NCBI GenBank assembly: GCA_947451385.1
Contig: CANFYZ010000021.1
Coordinates: 1-47,347, forward strand
From: Comamonadaceae bacterium
Lineage (GTDB): Bacteria; Pseudomonadota; Gammaproteobacteria; Burkholderiales; Burkholderiaceae_C
Reading direction: 5' to 3'
DNA length: 47,347 nucleotides
A program made the position numbers and the translations under genes. Position 1 is the first letter of the stretch; each line of letters begins with the position of its first letter. This document shows, in pieces, positions 7,931 through 16,541 of this stretch. The notes beneath the pieces are model-generated. The model did no database searches and was not told the origin of the DNA. It saw nothing but the letters and a program-made list of their open reading frames with translations.

Positions 7931-9103
7931 ATGAGCACCACCCGAAGCCCCGCCGAGCTTGCCACACTCATAGCGAAACTGAGCACCTTTGTTGAGGGCG
8001 AGATCATCCCCGCGGAAGACCTGAGCAAGGCCCATGATGCGCAGGCGGTCGAACACGCCGTCCAAGCCCTGCGCCAACGCGCTGTGGCCCAGGGGCTGGG
8101 CAACCCGCGCAGTCCCGTGAGCGATGGTGGCTTGGGCTTGTCCTGGGAAGAGTGCTGCAGCTACCTGGAGCAGGCGGGACGCAGCTTTCTCGGACCTGGC
8201 GCTTTGCAGTGCGCCGCACCGGGGCAACCGGACATTGCTGCGCTGGACATCCTGGCCAACGCGTATCAACGTCAACGCTACCTGGAACCCCTGATGCGGG
8301 GCGAAGCATACTCCTGCTTTGCGATGACCGAGCCGGCTCCGGGTGTGGGCTCCGATCCGCGGATGTTGCTGACACAGGCAAAGCGCTGTGCTGACGGCTG
8401 GGTGATCAACGGGCACAAGTGGTTCATCAGCGGCGCGATGCGTGCGCACTTTGCCATCGTCGTGGCCCGCACAGATGCGGGTGTGTCATGGTTTCTGGTG
8501 GATCGCGATAACCCCGGCTTTGAACTGGTGCGCGACATTCCGACCATCGAGCCCTTTGAGATCGGTGGCGGTCATGGCGAGATTCGCTTGAATGACTGCA
8601 AGGTGGGCGAATATGCCCTGCTCGGCGAGGAGGGGCAGGGTCTGGCGTATGCGCAGATCCGCCTGGAGGGCGCGCGACTGTTCCATTGCATGCGCTTCAT
8701 TGGTCTGGCTTCGCGTGCTATAGCCATGGCGCAAGACTATGCAGGACGGCGCGAGTCACAAGGCGTGCGCTTGGCCGAGCATCAGATGGTGCAGACCATG
8801 GTGGCCGATGCCCACATTGATCTGTACGCCGCTCGGCTGATGACGCTGGATGTGGCGCGCAAGCTGGATGCAGGCGAATCCATCAGGCACCACTCGTCGA
8901 TGGCCAAAGTGTTCGTCTCCGAAGCGGTCAACCGCGTGGCCGATTCTGCGGTTCAGATCTGCGGTGCGCTGGGCATTTCTGAGGATTTGCCCCTGTCGAT
9001 GATCTTGCGCATGCTCAGACCATTTCGGATCTACGACGGAGCGTCCGAAGTGCACCGCTCGGCCATTGCCAAAAGAGCCCTAAGCAAGGGCCTGGTGGCC
9101 TGA
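7931..9103 (+). CDS. acyl-CoA dehydrogenase 1 (ACAD10/11-like)
   Basis: The 390-residue flavoprotein has the ACAD fold: CFAMTEPAPGVGSDPR (FAD and substrate site), GWVINGHKWFISGA, and the C-terminal RIYDGASEVHRSAIAKRAL. At the position of the catalytic Glu of medium-chain enzymes (IYEG) it has Asp (IYDG). Together with the EVHR ending this resembles the ACAD10/11 group, which acts on unusual or 4-hydroxy acyl-CoAs. The helix QGLAYAQIRLEGARLFHCMR also fits that group. ACADs introduce a 2,3 double bond and pass electrons to ETF. The gene starts 14 bp after tctC and is followed by two more ACAD genes, probably in one transcript. Substrate unknown. Confidence 0.88.
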   Translation: MSTTRSPAELATLIAKLSTFVEGEIIPAEDLSKAHDAQAVEHAVQALRQRAVAQGLGNPRSPVSDGGLGLSWEECCSYLEQAGRSFLGPGALQCAAPGQPDIAALDILANAYQRQRYLEPLMRGEAYSCFAMTEPAPGVGSDPRMLLTQAKRCADGWVINGHKWFISGAMRAHFAIVVARTDAGVSWFLVDRDNPGFELVRDIPTIEPFEIGGGHGEIRLNDCKVGEYALLGEEGQGLAYAQIRLEGARLFHCMRFIGLASRAIAMAQDYAGRRESQGVRLAEHQMVQTMVADAHIDLYAARLMTLDVARKLDAGESIRHHSSMAKVFVSEAVNRVADSAVQICGALGISEDLPLSMILRMLRPFRIYDGASEVHRSAIAKRALSKGLVA

Positions 9104-9128
9104 GCCCTTAAAAAAATTGAAAGCTTCC

Positions 9129-10316
9129 ATGTTGGACACACCTGAACTCAGCGCCTTTCGGCAAAGCATTCGCAGCTTCGTAGTCGAGTATTTGCCCGAC
9201 GACATCCGCCAAAGGGTGCGCGAGGGAAGACTGCTGGGTCGCGAACGCATGCATGCGTGGCACGCTATTTTGGCCCGTCATGGCTTGCTCGTTCCCCACT
9301 GGCCCGTGGCCTGGGGTGGTCAGGGCTTCAGCGTACCGCAGCAGTTGGTGTTTGATGAAGAGATGGCGCTGGGCGATGCCCCCGAGCTCAACGCGATCAC
9401 TTTCGACATGATCGGCCCGGTGTTGCAGCGTTACGGCAATGCGGCGCAACAGCAGCGCTTTTTGCCGGACATCGCTTCCGGTCAACAATGGTGGTGTCAG
9501 GGCTATTCGGAACCCAATGCGGGTTCCGATTTGGCGTCATTGACCACGCGGGCCGATTTGGTGGGGGACCATTACGTTGTCACAGGCTCCAAGATCTGGA
9601 CATCGGGTGCCCAGTACGCCGATTGGATGTTTTGTCTGGTGCGTACCGACCGCGAAGCCCGTGCACAGCAGGGCATCAGCTTTTTATTGATCGACATGAA
9701 AAGCCCGGGCATCACTGTGCAGCCTATCTTGGGCATTCATGGTTGGGCGGTGTTCAATGAAGTTTTTCTGGACCATGTGCAGGTCCCAGTGTCAATGCGC
9801 ATTGGCGATGAAAACCGAGGTTGGACGATTGCAAAGTCCTTGCTTGAATTTGAGCGCTTAAAGCTTGCCCGCATTGGCGAGAACAAGCGCAGACGTGCCC
9901 GGGCTCTGGCGGTTGCACATAGCCGACGTGAGGCGGGTCGCCCACTCACTGAGCGGCCTTGGTTCAGGGAGCGATTTGCAGAACTGGATTGCCGACTTAT
10001 GGCGCTTCAAGCCAATGCGGGCCGCTTCATTGAACGAGCACAGGCCGGAGAGCCGATTGGCGCCGAAGTGTCGATGCTCAAATTACGCGGCAGTCGCTTG
10101 ATCCAACTTTGGGAGGAATTGATTGTGGACGCACTTGGCCCTGAAGCCATGCCACTCGACCCTCAATGGCTGCAGTCCCATGCAGGCGCCAACCCTCAGG
10201 ACTCGATTGCTGGCACCGCTTCGTCGCGCCGATTTTTGTCCCGCGGTTTCACCATTGCAGGCGGCTCCAGCGAAATTCAACACAATATTCTGGCCAAACA
10301 GGTACTTGCTTTATGA
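9129..10316 (+). CDS. acyl-CoA dehydrogenase 2 (PimC-like large subunit)
   Basis: The 395-residue ACAD has GYSEPNAGSDLASLTTRA, GSKIWTSGAQYADWMFCLVR, LLEFERLKLARIG and the C-terminal TIAGGSSEIQHNILAKQVL. The usual C-terminal Glu is Gly (IAGG), so the base must come from elsewhere, such as the helix holding EFER; this is inference. Length and motifs resemble large subunits of heteromeric ACADs such as PimC. The next gene overlaps by ATGA and looks like a small subunit, which supports a heteromer. ATG at 9129 is used; an in-frame TTG at 9117 would add four residues. Reaction is likely alpha,beta-dehydrogenation of a dicarboxylic, branched or ring acyl-CoA. Confidence 0.88.
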   Translation: MLDTPELSAFRQSIRSFVVEYLPDDIRQRVREGRLLGRERMHAWHAILARHGLLVPHWPVAWGGQGFSVPQQLVFDEEMALGDAPELNAITFDMIGPVLQRYGNAAQQQRFLPDIASGQQWWCQGYSEPNAGSDLASLTTRADLVGDHYVVTGSKIWTSGAQYADWMFCLVRTDREARAQQGISFLLIDMKSPGITVQPILGIHGWAVFNEVFLDHVQVPVSMRIGDENRGWTIAKSLLEFERLKLARIGENKRRRARALAVAHSRREAGRPLTERPWFRERFAELDCRLMALQANAGRFIERAQAGEPIGAEVSMLKLRGSRLIQLWEELIVDALGPEAMPLDPQWLQSHAGANPQDSIAGTASSRRFLSRGFTIAGGSSEIQHNILAKQVLAL

Positions 10317-11452
10317 GTGCTTACACTTTGAATGAGCAGCAAGAGATGCTGGCCGACAGTGCGCGCAGTTATCTGAGTCGCAGCAAGGCTGCAAAGCCCC
10401 ATTCACAGCAGGCCGTCGACCTCGCAAACGATGCTGCCAGATGGTCAGAAATGGCGGATTTGGGCTGGCTGGCACTGCCCGTGCCCGAGCCCTATGGCGG
10501 CCTGAGTGGCTCGATGGCAGACATCTGTGCACTGACCGAGGAACTGGGCCATGGGGTGGTGAATGCGCCCTATATTGCATCCGCTGTGTTAGCCGGCATG
10601 TTGCTCACAGACGTGGCGCCCCAAGCCGTTCTAGATCAATGGTTACCCGCGTTGGCCGACGGGAGCAAGCGCTTGGCCCTGGCTGCCTGGGAGCCGGGTG
10701 CACGTTTTGACTTGACTGAGGTGAACACCTGCGCCACACAGGAGGGAGCTGATTGGCATGTCGATGGCCAGAAGGTGCTGGTGCTGGGCGGTAGTCGTGC
10801 GGACGGGCTGTTGGTGTGTGCCTGCATCAGCGGCAGCCAAGACCTGGGGATTTTTTTATTGACAGCTGACGGACCCGGCCAGCAAAGGCTGGCGCAGACA
10901 CTGTTCGACGGGCAAGACGCGGCCAATTTAACGATGCACTCGGCAAGTGGTGCCACGCTGCTGTGCCGAGGTGAACGCAGCAAAGTGTTAGGTCATTTGG
11001 ACGTGGCGCTGGAACGCGCCACCTTAGCTCACTGCGCCGACACCGTGGGCGCGATGGCCCGCGCCTTTGCCATCACACGCGAGTACCTGGGTACGCGCAG
11101 CCAATTTGGCAAACCGATTGCCGCGAATCAGGTGGTGCAGCATCGCTTGGTCGATATGTTTGTAGAGATCGAAGAGGCGCGCTCCCTGATGCGCATGACC
11201 GCCAGTCTGTATGACAGCACGGGCAGTGACTCGGCCGCAATGCTGAAACGCCACCTGGCCGCCACAAAAGCATTTGTTGCGCAAGTGGCGCACCACGTCT
11301 GGGAAGAGGCTGTGCAACTGCACGGTGCCATCGGTATGACACAGGAATACGAGGTCGGAGCCTATGTGAAGCGCTTGGCTCTGGCCACCAACCTGTTCGG
11401 CGATGCCGCATTGCACTTGGAACGTGTGGCCTCATCGTCTTTGAACAATTGA
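10313..11452 (+). CDS. acyl-CoA dehydrogenase 3 (PimD-like small subunit)
   Basis: The 379-residue product starts at ATG 10313 inside the stop of the previous gene (ATGA), so translation is coupled. It keeps the ACAD C-terminal domain: YLGTRSQFGKPIAANQVVQH, AVQLHGAIGMTQEYEVGAYV and a final LFGDAALHLERV in place of the usual IYEG-type catalytic segment. The middle domain is divergent and lacks the common TEP motif. This is the pattern of small, often non-catalytic subunits of heterotetrameric ACADs (PimD, FadE-pair types). It most likely assembles with the 395-residue partner. The upstream extension of the frame lies within the previous gene and is ignored. Confidence 0.85.
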   Translation: MSAYTLNEQQEMLADSARSYLSRSKAAKPHSQQAVDLANDAARWSEMADLGWLALPVPEPYGGLSGSMADICALTEELGHGVVNAPYIASAVLAGMLLTDVAPQAVLDQWLPALADGSKRLALAAWEPGARFDLTEVNTCATQEGADWHVDGQKVLVLGGSRADGLLVCACISGSQDLGIFLLTADGPGQQRLAQTLFDGQDAANLTMHSASGATLLCRGERSKVLGHLDVALERATLAHCADTVGAMARAFAITREYLGTRSQFGKPIAANQVVQHRLVDMFVEIEEARSLMRMTASLYDSTGSDSAAMLKRHLAATKAFVAQVAHHVWEEAVQLHGAIGMTQEYEVGAYVKRLALATNLFGDAALHLERVASSSLNN

Positions 11453-11481
11453 AACCGATCGCCACAACAAGGACTCGACAA

Positions 11482-12288
11482 ATGCAAGAACCCATTGAAT
11501 CGCCTGAAACCACTGCATCCACCGTCATCGTGACCGTGGCGGAGGGTGTGATGCAAATCGTGATGAATGCGCCTGAGGCGCGAAATTCAATGTCGGCTAA
11601 GGGGATGGTGGAGGGCATTCTGGCTGCTTTGGATCAACTGGAGCGCGATCCGCATCTGCGCTGCGCGGTTGTTACGGGCGCTGGCGGCGCGTTTTCGTCT
11701 GGCGGCAATTTACAAGACTTGGCTGCCAAATCCGAAGCTCAGGTGCGTGCGCAAATGAGTGCGAACACCTGGCTGTACCGCCGCATCGCGCTGTGCGACA
11801 AACTGGTGATTGCGGCTGTAGATGGCGCAGCCTACGGTGCTGGCTTGGGTCTGGCCACTTGCTGCGACTGGATTGTGGCTGGCGAGTCGGCGGCATTCTG
11901 CAGTGCTTTTGTGCGCGTGGGTGCCATGCCCGATGCAGGATTGTTTTGGTCTTTGCCTTCCCGCCTTGGCGCGGCAGGGGCACGGCGCATGATGCTGCTG
12001 GGCAAGGAAGTGCGTGGCGCCGAGGCTTTGGCCATGGGTTTGGTCGATGACTTTGTGAGCGAAGGCTCAGCCCTGCCTGCGGCATTGGCTTTGGCTGGGC
12101 GCTTTGCGCAAGGACCTACTCGTGCCTATGGGCGCATCAAGGCCGGTTTGCGGCAAGCCCCCATGTCACTCGAACTGGCACTGCAGTTTCAGCTTGACAA
12201 TGGCCCAGGCCTGTTCGCCAGCGAGGACTTCAAGGAAGGTGCCAAGGCCTTTCTGGAAAAACGCAAACCCGTCTTCAAAGGCCGCTGA
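11482..12288 (+). CDS. enoyl-CoA hydratase/isomerase (crotonase family)
   Basis: The 268-residue protein has the two oxyanion-hole segments, AGGAFSSGGNLQDL and DGAAYGAGLGLATCCDWIVA. Where classical hydratases have the first catalytic Glu (PEIKLG), this protein reads FVRVG; it then has an Asp in AMPDAGLFWSLP. That pattern resembles PaaG-type epoxyphenylacetyl-CoA isomerase or enoyl isomerases rather than a standard hydratase. ATG at 11482 is chosen because AAGGACT lies just upstream; an in-frame TTG at 11449 overlaps the previous stop. It would act on the unsaturated product of the dehydrogenases. Hydratase or isomerase activity cannot be decided here. Confidence 0.87.
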   Translation: MQEPIESPETTASTVIVTVAEGVMQIVMNAPEARNSMSAKGMVEGILAALDQLERDPHLRCAVVTGAGGAFSSGGNLQDLAAKSEAQVRAQMSANTWLYRRIALCDKLVIAAVDGAAYGAGLGLATCCDWIVAGESAAFCSAFVRVGAMPDAGLFWSLPSRLGAAGARRMMLLGKEVRGAEALAMGLVDDFVSEGSALPAALALAGRFAQGPTRAYGRIKAGLRQAPMSLELALQFQLDNGPGLFASEDFKEGAKAFLEKRKPVFKGR

Positions 12289-12324
12289 GCGCGGCAATCA
12301 CACTCTTTCAACACACAAACAATC

Positions 12325-13485
12325 ATGACGCGTCCAGACCCCTCAGAGATACCCCCCTTGCAGGGCCTTAGGGTGGTCGAATTTGGCCAGTACATTGCTG
12401 TACCCGCCGCTGCTCAAATGCTGGCCGATTTGGGTGCCGATGTAATCAAGATCGAGTCCAGATCCGGGGATGCCGCAAGGTATGTCGGATGGACTAATGA
12501 TGCCTATGGCCCGATGTTCAGCGCCTACAACCGCGGCAAGCGCTCGGTCGTACTTGACCTGCGCAGCGAAGTGGGTCGTCAACAGGCACTGGCGCTGGCC
12601 TGCAGTGCCGACGTGGTCTTGCAAAACGCACGTCCAGGCATCATGGACCGACAGGGTCTGGGCGCGGCGCGACTGATGGAGATGTCGCCCCGACTTGTTT
12701 ATGGCCAGGTCAGTGGTTTCGGTCAGCAAGGCCCTGCCAGCCTCAGGCCGGGTTTTGATATTGCGGCCCAAGCCGAGAGCGGCATGATGAGTCTGAATGG
12801 CGATGCCGACCGCGATCCCACCCGCGTGGGATTTACCGTGGTGGATGTGATGGCTTCCCAGGTCCTGAGCAATGGCGTGCTGGCAGCATTGGTGCGGCGC
12901 GGTGTGACAGGGCAGGGTGGATTGGTGGATGTCTCATTGATCGATGTAGCCGTCTCTGCCATGGCCAATGCTTGGTCTGAGTACCACTTGAGCGGGTGCA
13001 TGCCTCTGCGACGCGGCAATGTCCAGCCCAATACCGCACCTGCGGCCGATGTGGTGCGAACTGCCGACGGCATGATTGTGCTCTCGGCCTACACACAAGA
13101 TCACTTTGGTAAGTTGTGCGCAGTGATCGGCGCGCCCGAATTGTCCAGCGATCCCCGCTTTCGTGAGGGTGCGGATCGCGTTGCCAACAGACCTGCCTTG
13201 ATGCATGTTTTGGGTCAAGCCATGTCACACATGACATCCGACCAGGTGTGCGATTTACTTGCATCGGCGGGTGTGGTGGCCGGGGTCATCCGCACTATGG
13301 CCGATGTGAAAGCGGGGCAAGCCGGTGTGTCGCCTGACTTGTTTGTGGAGGTCACTGCACCGGAGCGCGTCGCGATCCGAGTGCCCAGCTTGCCTATGCG
13401 TCTGTCGGGTGTTCAGCGCCACGCAGGTCGTCTGCCGGCACTCGGGGAGCACACGCAAGAGGTGCTGTCCACGCTCAGCGTGTGA
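12325..13485 (+). CDS. CaiB/BaiF family CoA-transferase 1
   Basis: This is a 386-residue class III CoA-transferase. Features are the N-terminal LQGLRVVEFGQYIAVPAAAQ, the Rossmann strand DVIKIESRSGD, NRGKRSVVLDLR, LVYGQVSGFGQQGP, and the catalytic Asp in TVVDVMASQVL. These enzymes move CoA between acids through an aspartyl-CoA intermediate and would activate the organic acid for the dehydrogenases. It is the last gene of the GntR-linked operon. Its 3' end overlaps the convergent nitronate monooxygenase by 11 bp. A second family member at 16542 belongs to the neighbouring IclR unit. The precise acid is unknown. Confidence 0.9.
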   Translation: MTRPDPSEIPPLQGLRVVEFGQYIAVPAAAQMLADLGADVIKIESRSGDAARYVGWTNDAYGPMFSAYNRGKRSVVLDLRSEVGRQQALALACSADVVLQNARPGIMDRQGLGAARLMEMSPRLVYGQVSGFGQQGPASLRPGFDIAAQAESGMMSLNGDADRDPTRVGFTVVDVMASQVLSNGVLAALVRRGVTGQGGLVDVSLIDVAVSAMANAWSEYHLSGCMPLRRGNVQPNTAPAADVVRTADGMIVLSAYTQDHFGKLCAVIGAPELSSDPRFREGADRVANRPALMHVLGQAMSHMTSDQVCDLLASAGVVAGVIRTMADVKAGQAGVSPDLFVEVTAPERVAIRVPSLPMRLSGVQRHAGRLPALGEHTQEVLSTLSV

Positions 13486-14578
13486 AGGTTGCGCCCAAGC
13501 GCTCCAGACTATTGCAGGCATCGTCGACGATGCCTTTCATTACTTCAGCCACGGTACGCACTTCGTTGAAATACGCGATGCTTTGGCCTGCCGGGTGGTG
13601 CATCAGTGGTTTGACTTCATGTTCGTCGATGGCACCGAGCAGGTCGCCAACCAGGATGTCTTGCAGCGGCATCTTCAGCGGTGTGGGTGCTCCGGGAGCG
13701 GCCCATTCTTCAGACCAAGCGGTACGTATCTGGCGCAGGGTCTTTCCGCTGTCGGCGCGAGAGATGACTGTGTCGTCGCTACCGGCTTCCAACAGTTTCT
13801 GGCGCAGCGTTTCTTGCATATGGTGTTCTGAGGTGGTTAACCAGGCCGTGCCCATCCACACCCCTTGTGCACCCATGGCCAGCGCTGCCACCAGATGGCG
13901 TCCGGTGGCTACGCCGCCTGCGGCGAGTACGGGCACATCCTCTGCCATGTCCACAATCTGAGGCACCAAGGAATAGGTGCCAATGACACCCGTGTGGGCT
14001 CCGGCGTCGTATCCTTGAGCCACCAAAATATCAATGGGTTTTGCTAATGCGGCGCGCGCATGCTTGGGCGAACCCACCAAAGCCAGCACAAGTTTGCCGC
14101 AAGCCTTGGCGCGCTCGATCACATCCATGGGCGAGCCGATACCGCAAGCCAGCAAGTTCACGTCGGAGCGCATGACGACCTCCAACTGCTGCTGTGCCAC
14201 TTCTTCGGATCGCACAAACCGCGAACGCATACCGGCCTGCGTGGCCGCAGGAACGCCATATTTCTCTTGAATGCTGCGCACAAATTGCTTGTGTGCTTGC
14301 GGCAGCATGGCTTCGATGGCTTGGCGATCATTGGTTTCGGGCATACCCGTTGGCAAGACGAGGTTGACACCAAAGGGTCGGTCTCCGACCTGTTGCCTGA
14401 TCCAGGCCAGCTCCTGTTCAATTTCTTCGGGCGTGTGACGGGTGGCCCCCAGGACACCAAAGCCACCGGCAAAACAGATGGCTGCAACCACCGCGGGGTC
14501 GTGCGCGAAGCCAAAGATGGGTTGGGCTATGCCCAACTTTTTGCCCAAGCGGGTTTGAAGGTGTTCTCGTTGAAACAT
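13475..14578 (-). CDS. nitronate monooxygenase-like FMN enzyme
   Basis: The 367-residue TIM-barrel FMN protein of the NPD family has IAQPIFGFAHDPAVVAAI, GGFGVLGA, the catalytic-His segment AQGYDAGAHTG and the phosphate-binding AAGGVATGRHLVAALAMGA. Nitronate monooxygenases oxidise alkyl nitronates, but many family members do other FMN chemistry, including enoyl reduction. Given the acyl-CoA context, that alternative is open. The gene is convergent with the CoA-transferase (11 bp overlap) and divergent from the IclR regulator, with an inverted repeat in the 100 bp between. It is probably controlled by that regulator. Confidence 0.86.
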   Translation of the reverse strand: MFQREHLQTRLGKKLGIAQPIFGFAHDPAVVAAICFAGGFGVLGATRHTPEEIEQELAWIRQQVGDRPFGVNLVLPTGMPETNDRQAIEAMLPQAHKQFVRSIQEKYGVPAATQAGMRSRFVRSEEVAQQQLEVVMRSDVNLLACGIGSPMDVIERAKACGKLVLALVGSPKHARAALAKPIDILVAQGYDAGAHTGVIGTYSLVPQIVDMAEDVPVLAAGGVATGRHLVAALAMGAQGVWMGTAWLTTSEHHMQETLRQKLLEAGSDDTVISRADSGKTLRQIRTAWSEEWAAPGAPTPLKMPLQDILVGDLLGAIDEHEVKPLMHHPAGQSIAYFNEVRTVAEVMKGIVDDACNSLERLGATFTR

Positions 14579-14624
14579 GGGCCAGGGCTCCGGTTTTTTT
14601 TAAAATTTGCCAGCGTTCTAATTG

Positions 14625-14641
14625 ACTGATTATTCGTCAGT
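14625..14641. promoter_or_regulatory. candidate IclR operator
   Basis: A perfect inverted repeat ACTGA-N7-TCAGT lies in the AT-rich 100 bp between the divergent nitronate monooxygenase and IclR genes. Size and position suit an IclR-family dimer site. No second copy was noticed near the tctC at 15547. Assignment is inference. Confidence 0.45.
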
Positions 14642-14678
14642 TTATTTAATAATTTTTAATTGTGGTTGACTGTAAGAC

Positions 14679-15515
14679 ATGGCGTATGCAAAATCAAGCC
14701 CTATGTCTCGCTCCAATATCCCTGCCAAGACTCAAGCACTGCCAGAGGAGGAGGCCAAAGATCCGCAGTTCGCCTATACCCTGGCCAAAGGATTGGAGGT
14801 GCTGCGCGCTTTTGACGCAGGCACTTCGTCGTTGGGTAATCGAGAAATTTCGCAGCGCACGGGCATCGGTCGACCGACGGTCGTTCGCCTGACCCGTACG
14901 CTCGCCTTGCTAGGTTATTTGAAATACCACGAACAAACAGCGCGTTACCGCTTGGCCGCAGGGGTGCTGTCCTTTGGTTATCCCTTACTGTGTCAGTTGG
15001 GTGTTCGCCAATTGGCCAGACCGCACATGCAAGAACTGGCAGATTTCGCTCGTGGCGCCGTCTCTCTGGCCATGCGGGGTGGCGACCATATGGTGCTCAT
15101 TGAAAGTTGTGTGGACAAAAATGCGCCTTCTGGTCGGCCAGATGTGGGGGCCATCCGCCAATTTGCAGACACATCTTTGGGTCATGCCTACTACTGCGCT
15201 ACCAGCGATGGCGAACGCAAAGAAATCCAAGGTTTGTTGAAAGCGCGCGATCCGCAAGCTTGGCCGGCGCTTAGCAAACAACTGAATGCATCGCGTAAGG
15301 CATTTCACGCCCATGGTTTTTGCATTGTGCCCTCGCCGAGTGCAGGCATGGTGGCTATTTCGGTGCCATTGGGATACATGGTCGATGATGAACTGCTCGT
15401 TATGAACTGCGCCGTGGCCCAGTTTTATCTGCAAGAAGACACATTGGAAAAGCAAATTGGCCCGCGCCTGCTCAACTTGGTGCGAATGATTCAAACCAGT
15501 CTGGGCAGACGTTGA
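14679..15515 (+). CDS. IclR-family transcriptional regulator
   Basis: The 278-residue protein has an N-terminal winged HTH (about residues 30-90: YTLAKGLEVLRAFDAG, NREISQRTGIGRPTVVRLTR, LGYLKYHEQTARYRLAAG). The IclR effector domain (about 105-270) follows, with MVLIESCVDK, TSLGHAYYCA and a C-terminal GMVAISVPLGYM segment. The layout resembles PcaR/PcaU-type regulators of aromatic or dicarboxylic acid catabolism. It is divergent from the nitronate monooxygenase gene and 31 bp before a tctC and CoA-transferase pair, so these are its likely targets. The N terminus could alternatively begin at ATG 14703. Confidence 0.9.
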   Translation: MAYAKSSPMSRSNIPAKTQALPEEEAKDPQFAYTLAKGLEVLRAFDAGTSSLGNREISQRTGIGRPTVVRLTRTLALLGYLKYHEQTARYRLAAGVLSFGYPLLCQLGVRQLARPHMQELADFARGAVSLAMRGGDHMVLIESCVDKNAPSGRPDVGAIRQFADTSLGHAYYCATSDGERKEIQGLLKARDPQAWPALSKQLNASRKAFHAHGFCIVPSPSAGMVAISVPLGYMVDDELLVMNCAVAQFYLQEDTLEKQIGPRLLNLVRMIQTSLGRR

Positions 15516-15546
15516 TATTGATTTTTAACCATTGGAGACAAGAAAC

Positions 15547-16533
15547 ATGAAAGTTCTTTTTTTGCGCCAAGTCGGTTGCTTCCTTGCCTTGGCTTTGGGC
15601 TGTGTCGGATCTGTTTTTTCGCAAAGCCCAGCTGACAATTTTCCAAGCAAAACGATCCGCCTGATCGTGCCCTATGCACCGGGTGGAGGTACCGATTTGG
15701 TCATGCGCGCCATCGCACCCGGTATGAGTGAGGCGCTGGGGCAGGCGATCGTGATCGAAAACCGCGCAGGGGCTGGCACCATCACTGCAACCGATGCTGT
15801 GGTGCGGGCTGAGCCTGACGGTCATGTGCTGCTTGCTGTGGGTGCTCCGATCTATCTCAACACAGCGCTAGGCATCAAAACCCCTTACGACCCCTTGAAA
15901 GACCTGGCTCCCGTTTCACTGTTGGTTAACAACCCAGGCTTGTTGCTAGTGGGTGCATCGGTGAATGCAAAAACCGTTAAAGAACTGGTGGCACTGAGCA
16001 AACAACATAAAAGCGGTCTTAGTTACGCGAGTGCGGGCACGGGCAGCTTCGGCCATCTTGTGGGGGAGTTGCTGAAGGTGCGCACAGGCATCGAGATGGA
16101 GCACATACCCTACAAAGGCAGTGCCCCGGCATTGGCTGATCTGATGGGCGGTCAATTGCCCATGGCGATAGATGCCATGATCCCCTCGGGCGCACAAGTC
16201 AAAACAGGCAAGGTGCGTGCCCTGGCCATCTTTTCGAGCGAGAGGTCGCCGCTGCTGCCGGATGTGCCCACGCTGGCCGAAGCCGGATTTCCTGGCACAG
16301 AAGCAGCAGCCACTTTTGGTCTGATGTTGCCTGCCAAAACACCGCCGAGCGTGATTGCCAAGATCCACGCCGCCATGAAAAAGGCCATCACCAACCCGGT
16401 CACGCGTAAACAGCTTGATGAGATGGGCTACCAAGTGGTTGCAAACACGCCCGAACAATTTGGTGTCTATTTGCGTGAGCAAATCATCACATGGACTCGG
16501 ATCGTAAAAGACAACAATATCAAGCCCGACTGA
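15547..16533 (+). CDS. TctC/Bug-family periplasmic solute-binding protein 3
   Basis: The ATG at 15547 is preceded by TTGGAGACAAGAAAC, a good ribosome site, and opens a Sec signal peptide (MKVLFLRQVGCFLALALG, cut near VFSQ). The in-frame TTG at 15532 would lengthen it needlessly. The 328-residue precursor has KTIRLIVPYAPGGGTDLV, ENRAGAGTITATDAVV, HIPYKGSAPALADLMGGQ and LLPDVPTLAEAGFPGT. It lies between the IclR regulator and a CoA-transferase, with stop and next start 8 bp apart. It is probably the binding protein for a second substrate, distinct from that of the 6951 protein. No membrane partner is present. Confidence 0.88.
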   Translation: MKVLFLRQVGCFLALALGCVGSVFSQSPADNFPSKTIRLIVPYAPGGGTDLVMRAIAPGMSEALGQAIVIENRAGAGTITATDAVVRAEPDGHVLLAVGAPIYLNTALGIKTPYDPLKDLAPVSLLVNNPGLLLVGASVNAKTVKELVALSKQHKSGLSYASAGTGSFGHLVGELLKVRTGIEMEHIPYKGSAPALADLMGGQLPMAIDAMIPSGAQVKTGKVRALAIFSSERSPLLPDVPTLAEAGFPGTEAAATFGLMLPAKTPPSVIAKIHAAMKKAITNPVTRKQLDEMGYQVVANTPEQFGVYLREQIITWTRIVKDNNIKPD

Positions 16534-16541
16534 AATCCACC

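Noticed and set aside
16491..16541. Upstream start for CoA-transferase 2
   Set aside because: The 17 extra residues lie in the end of tctC in another frame; the family begins close to LKGIRILDM.
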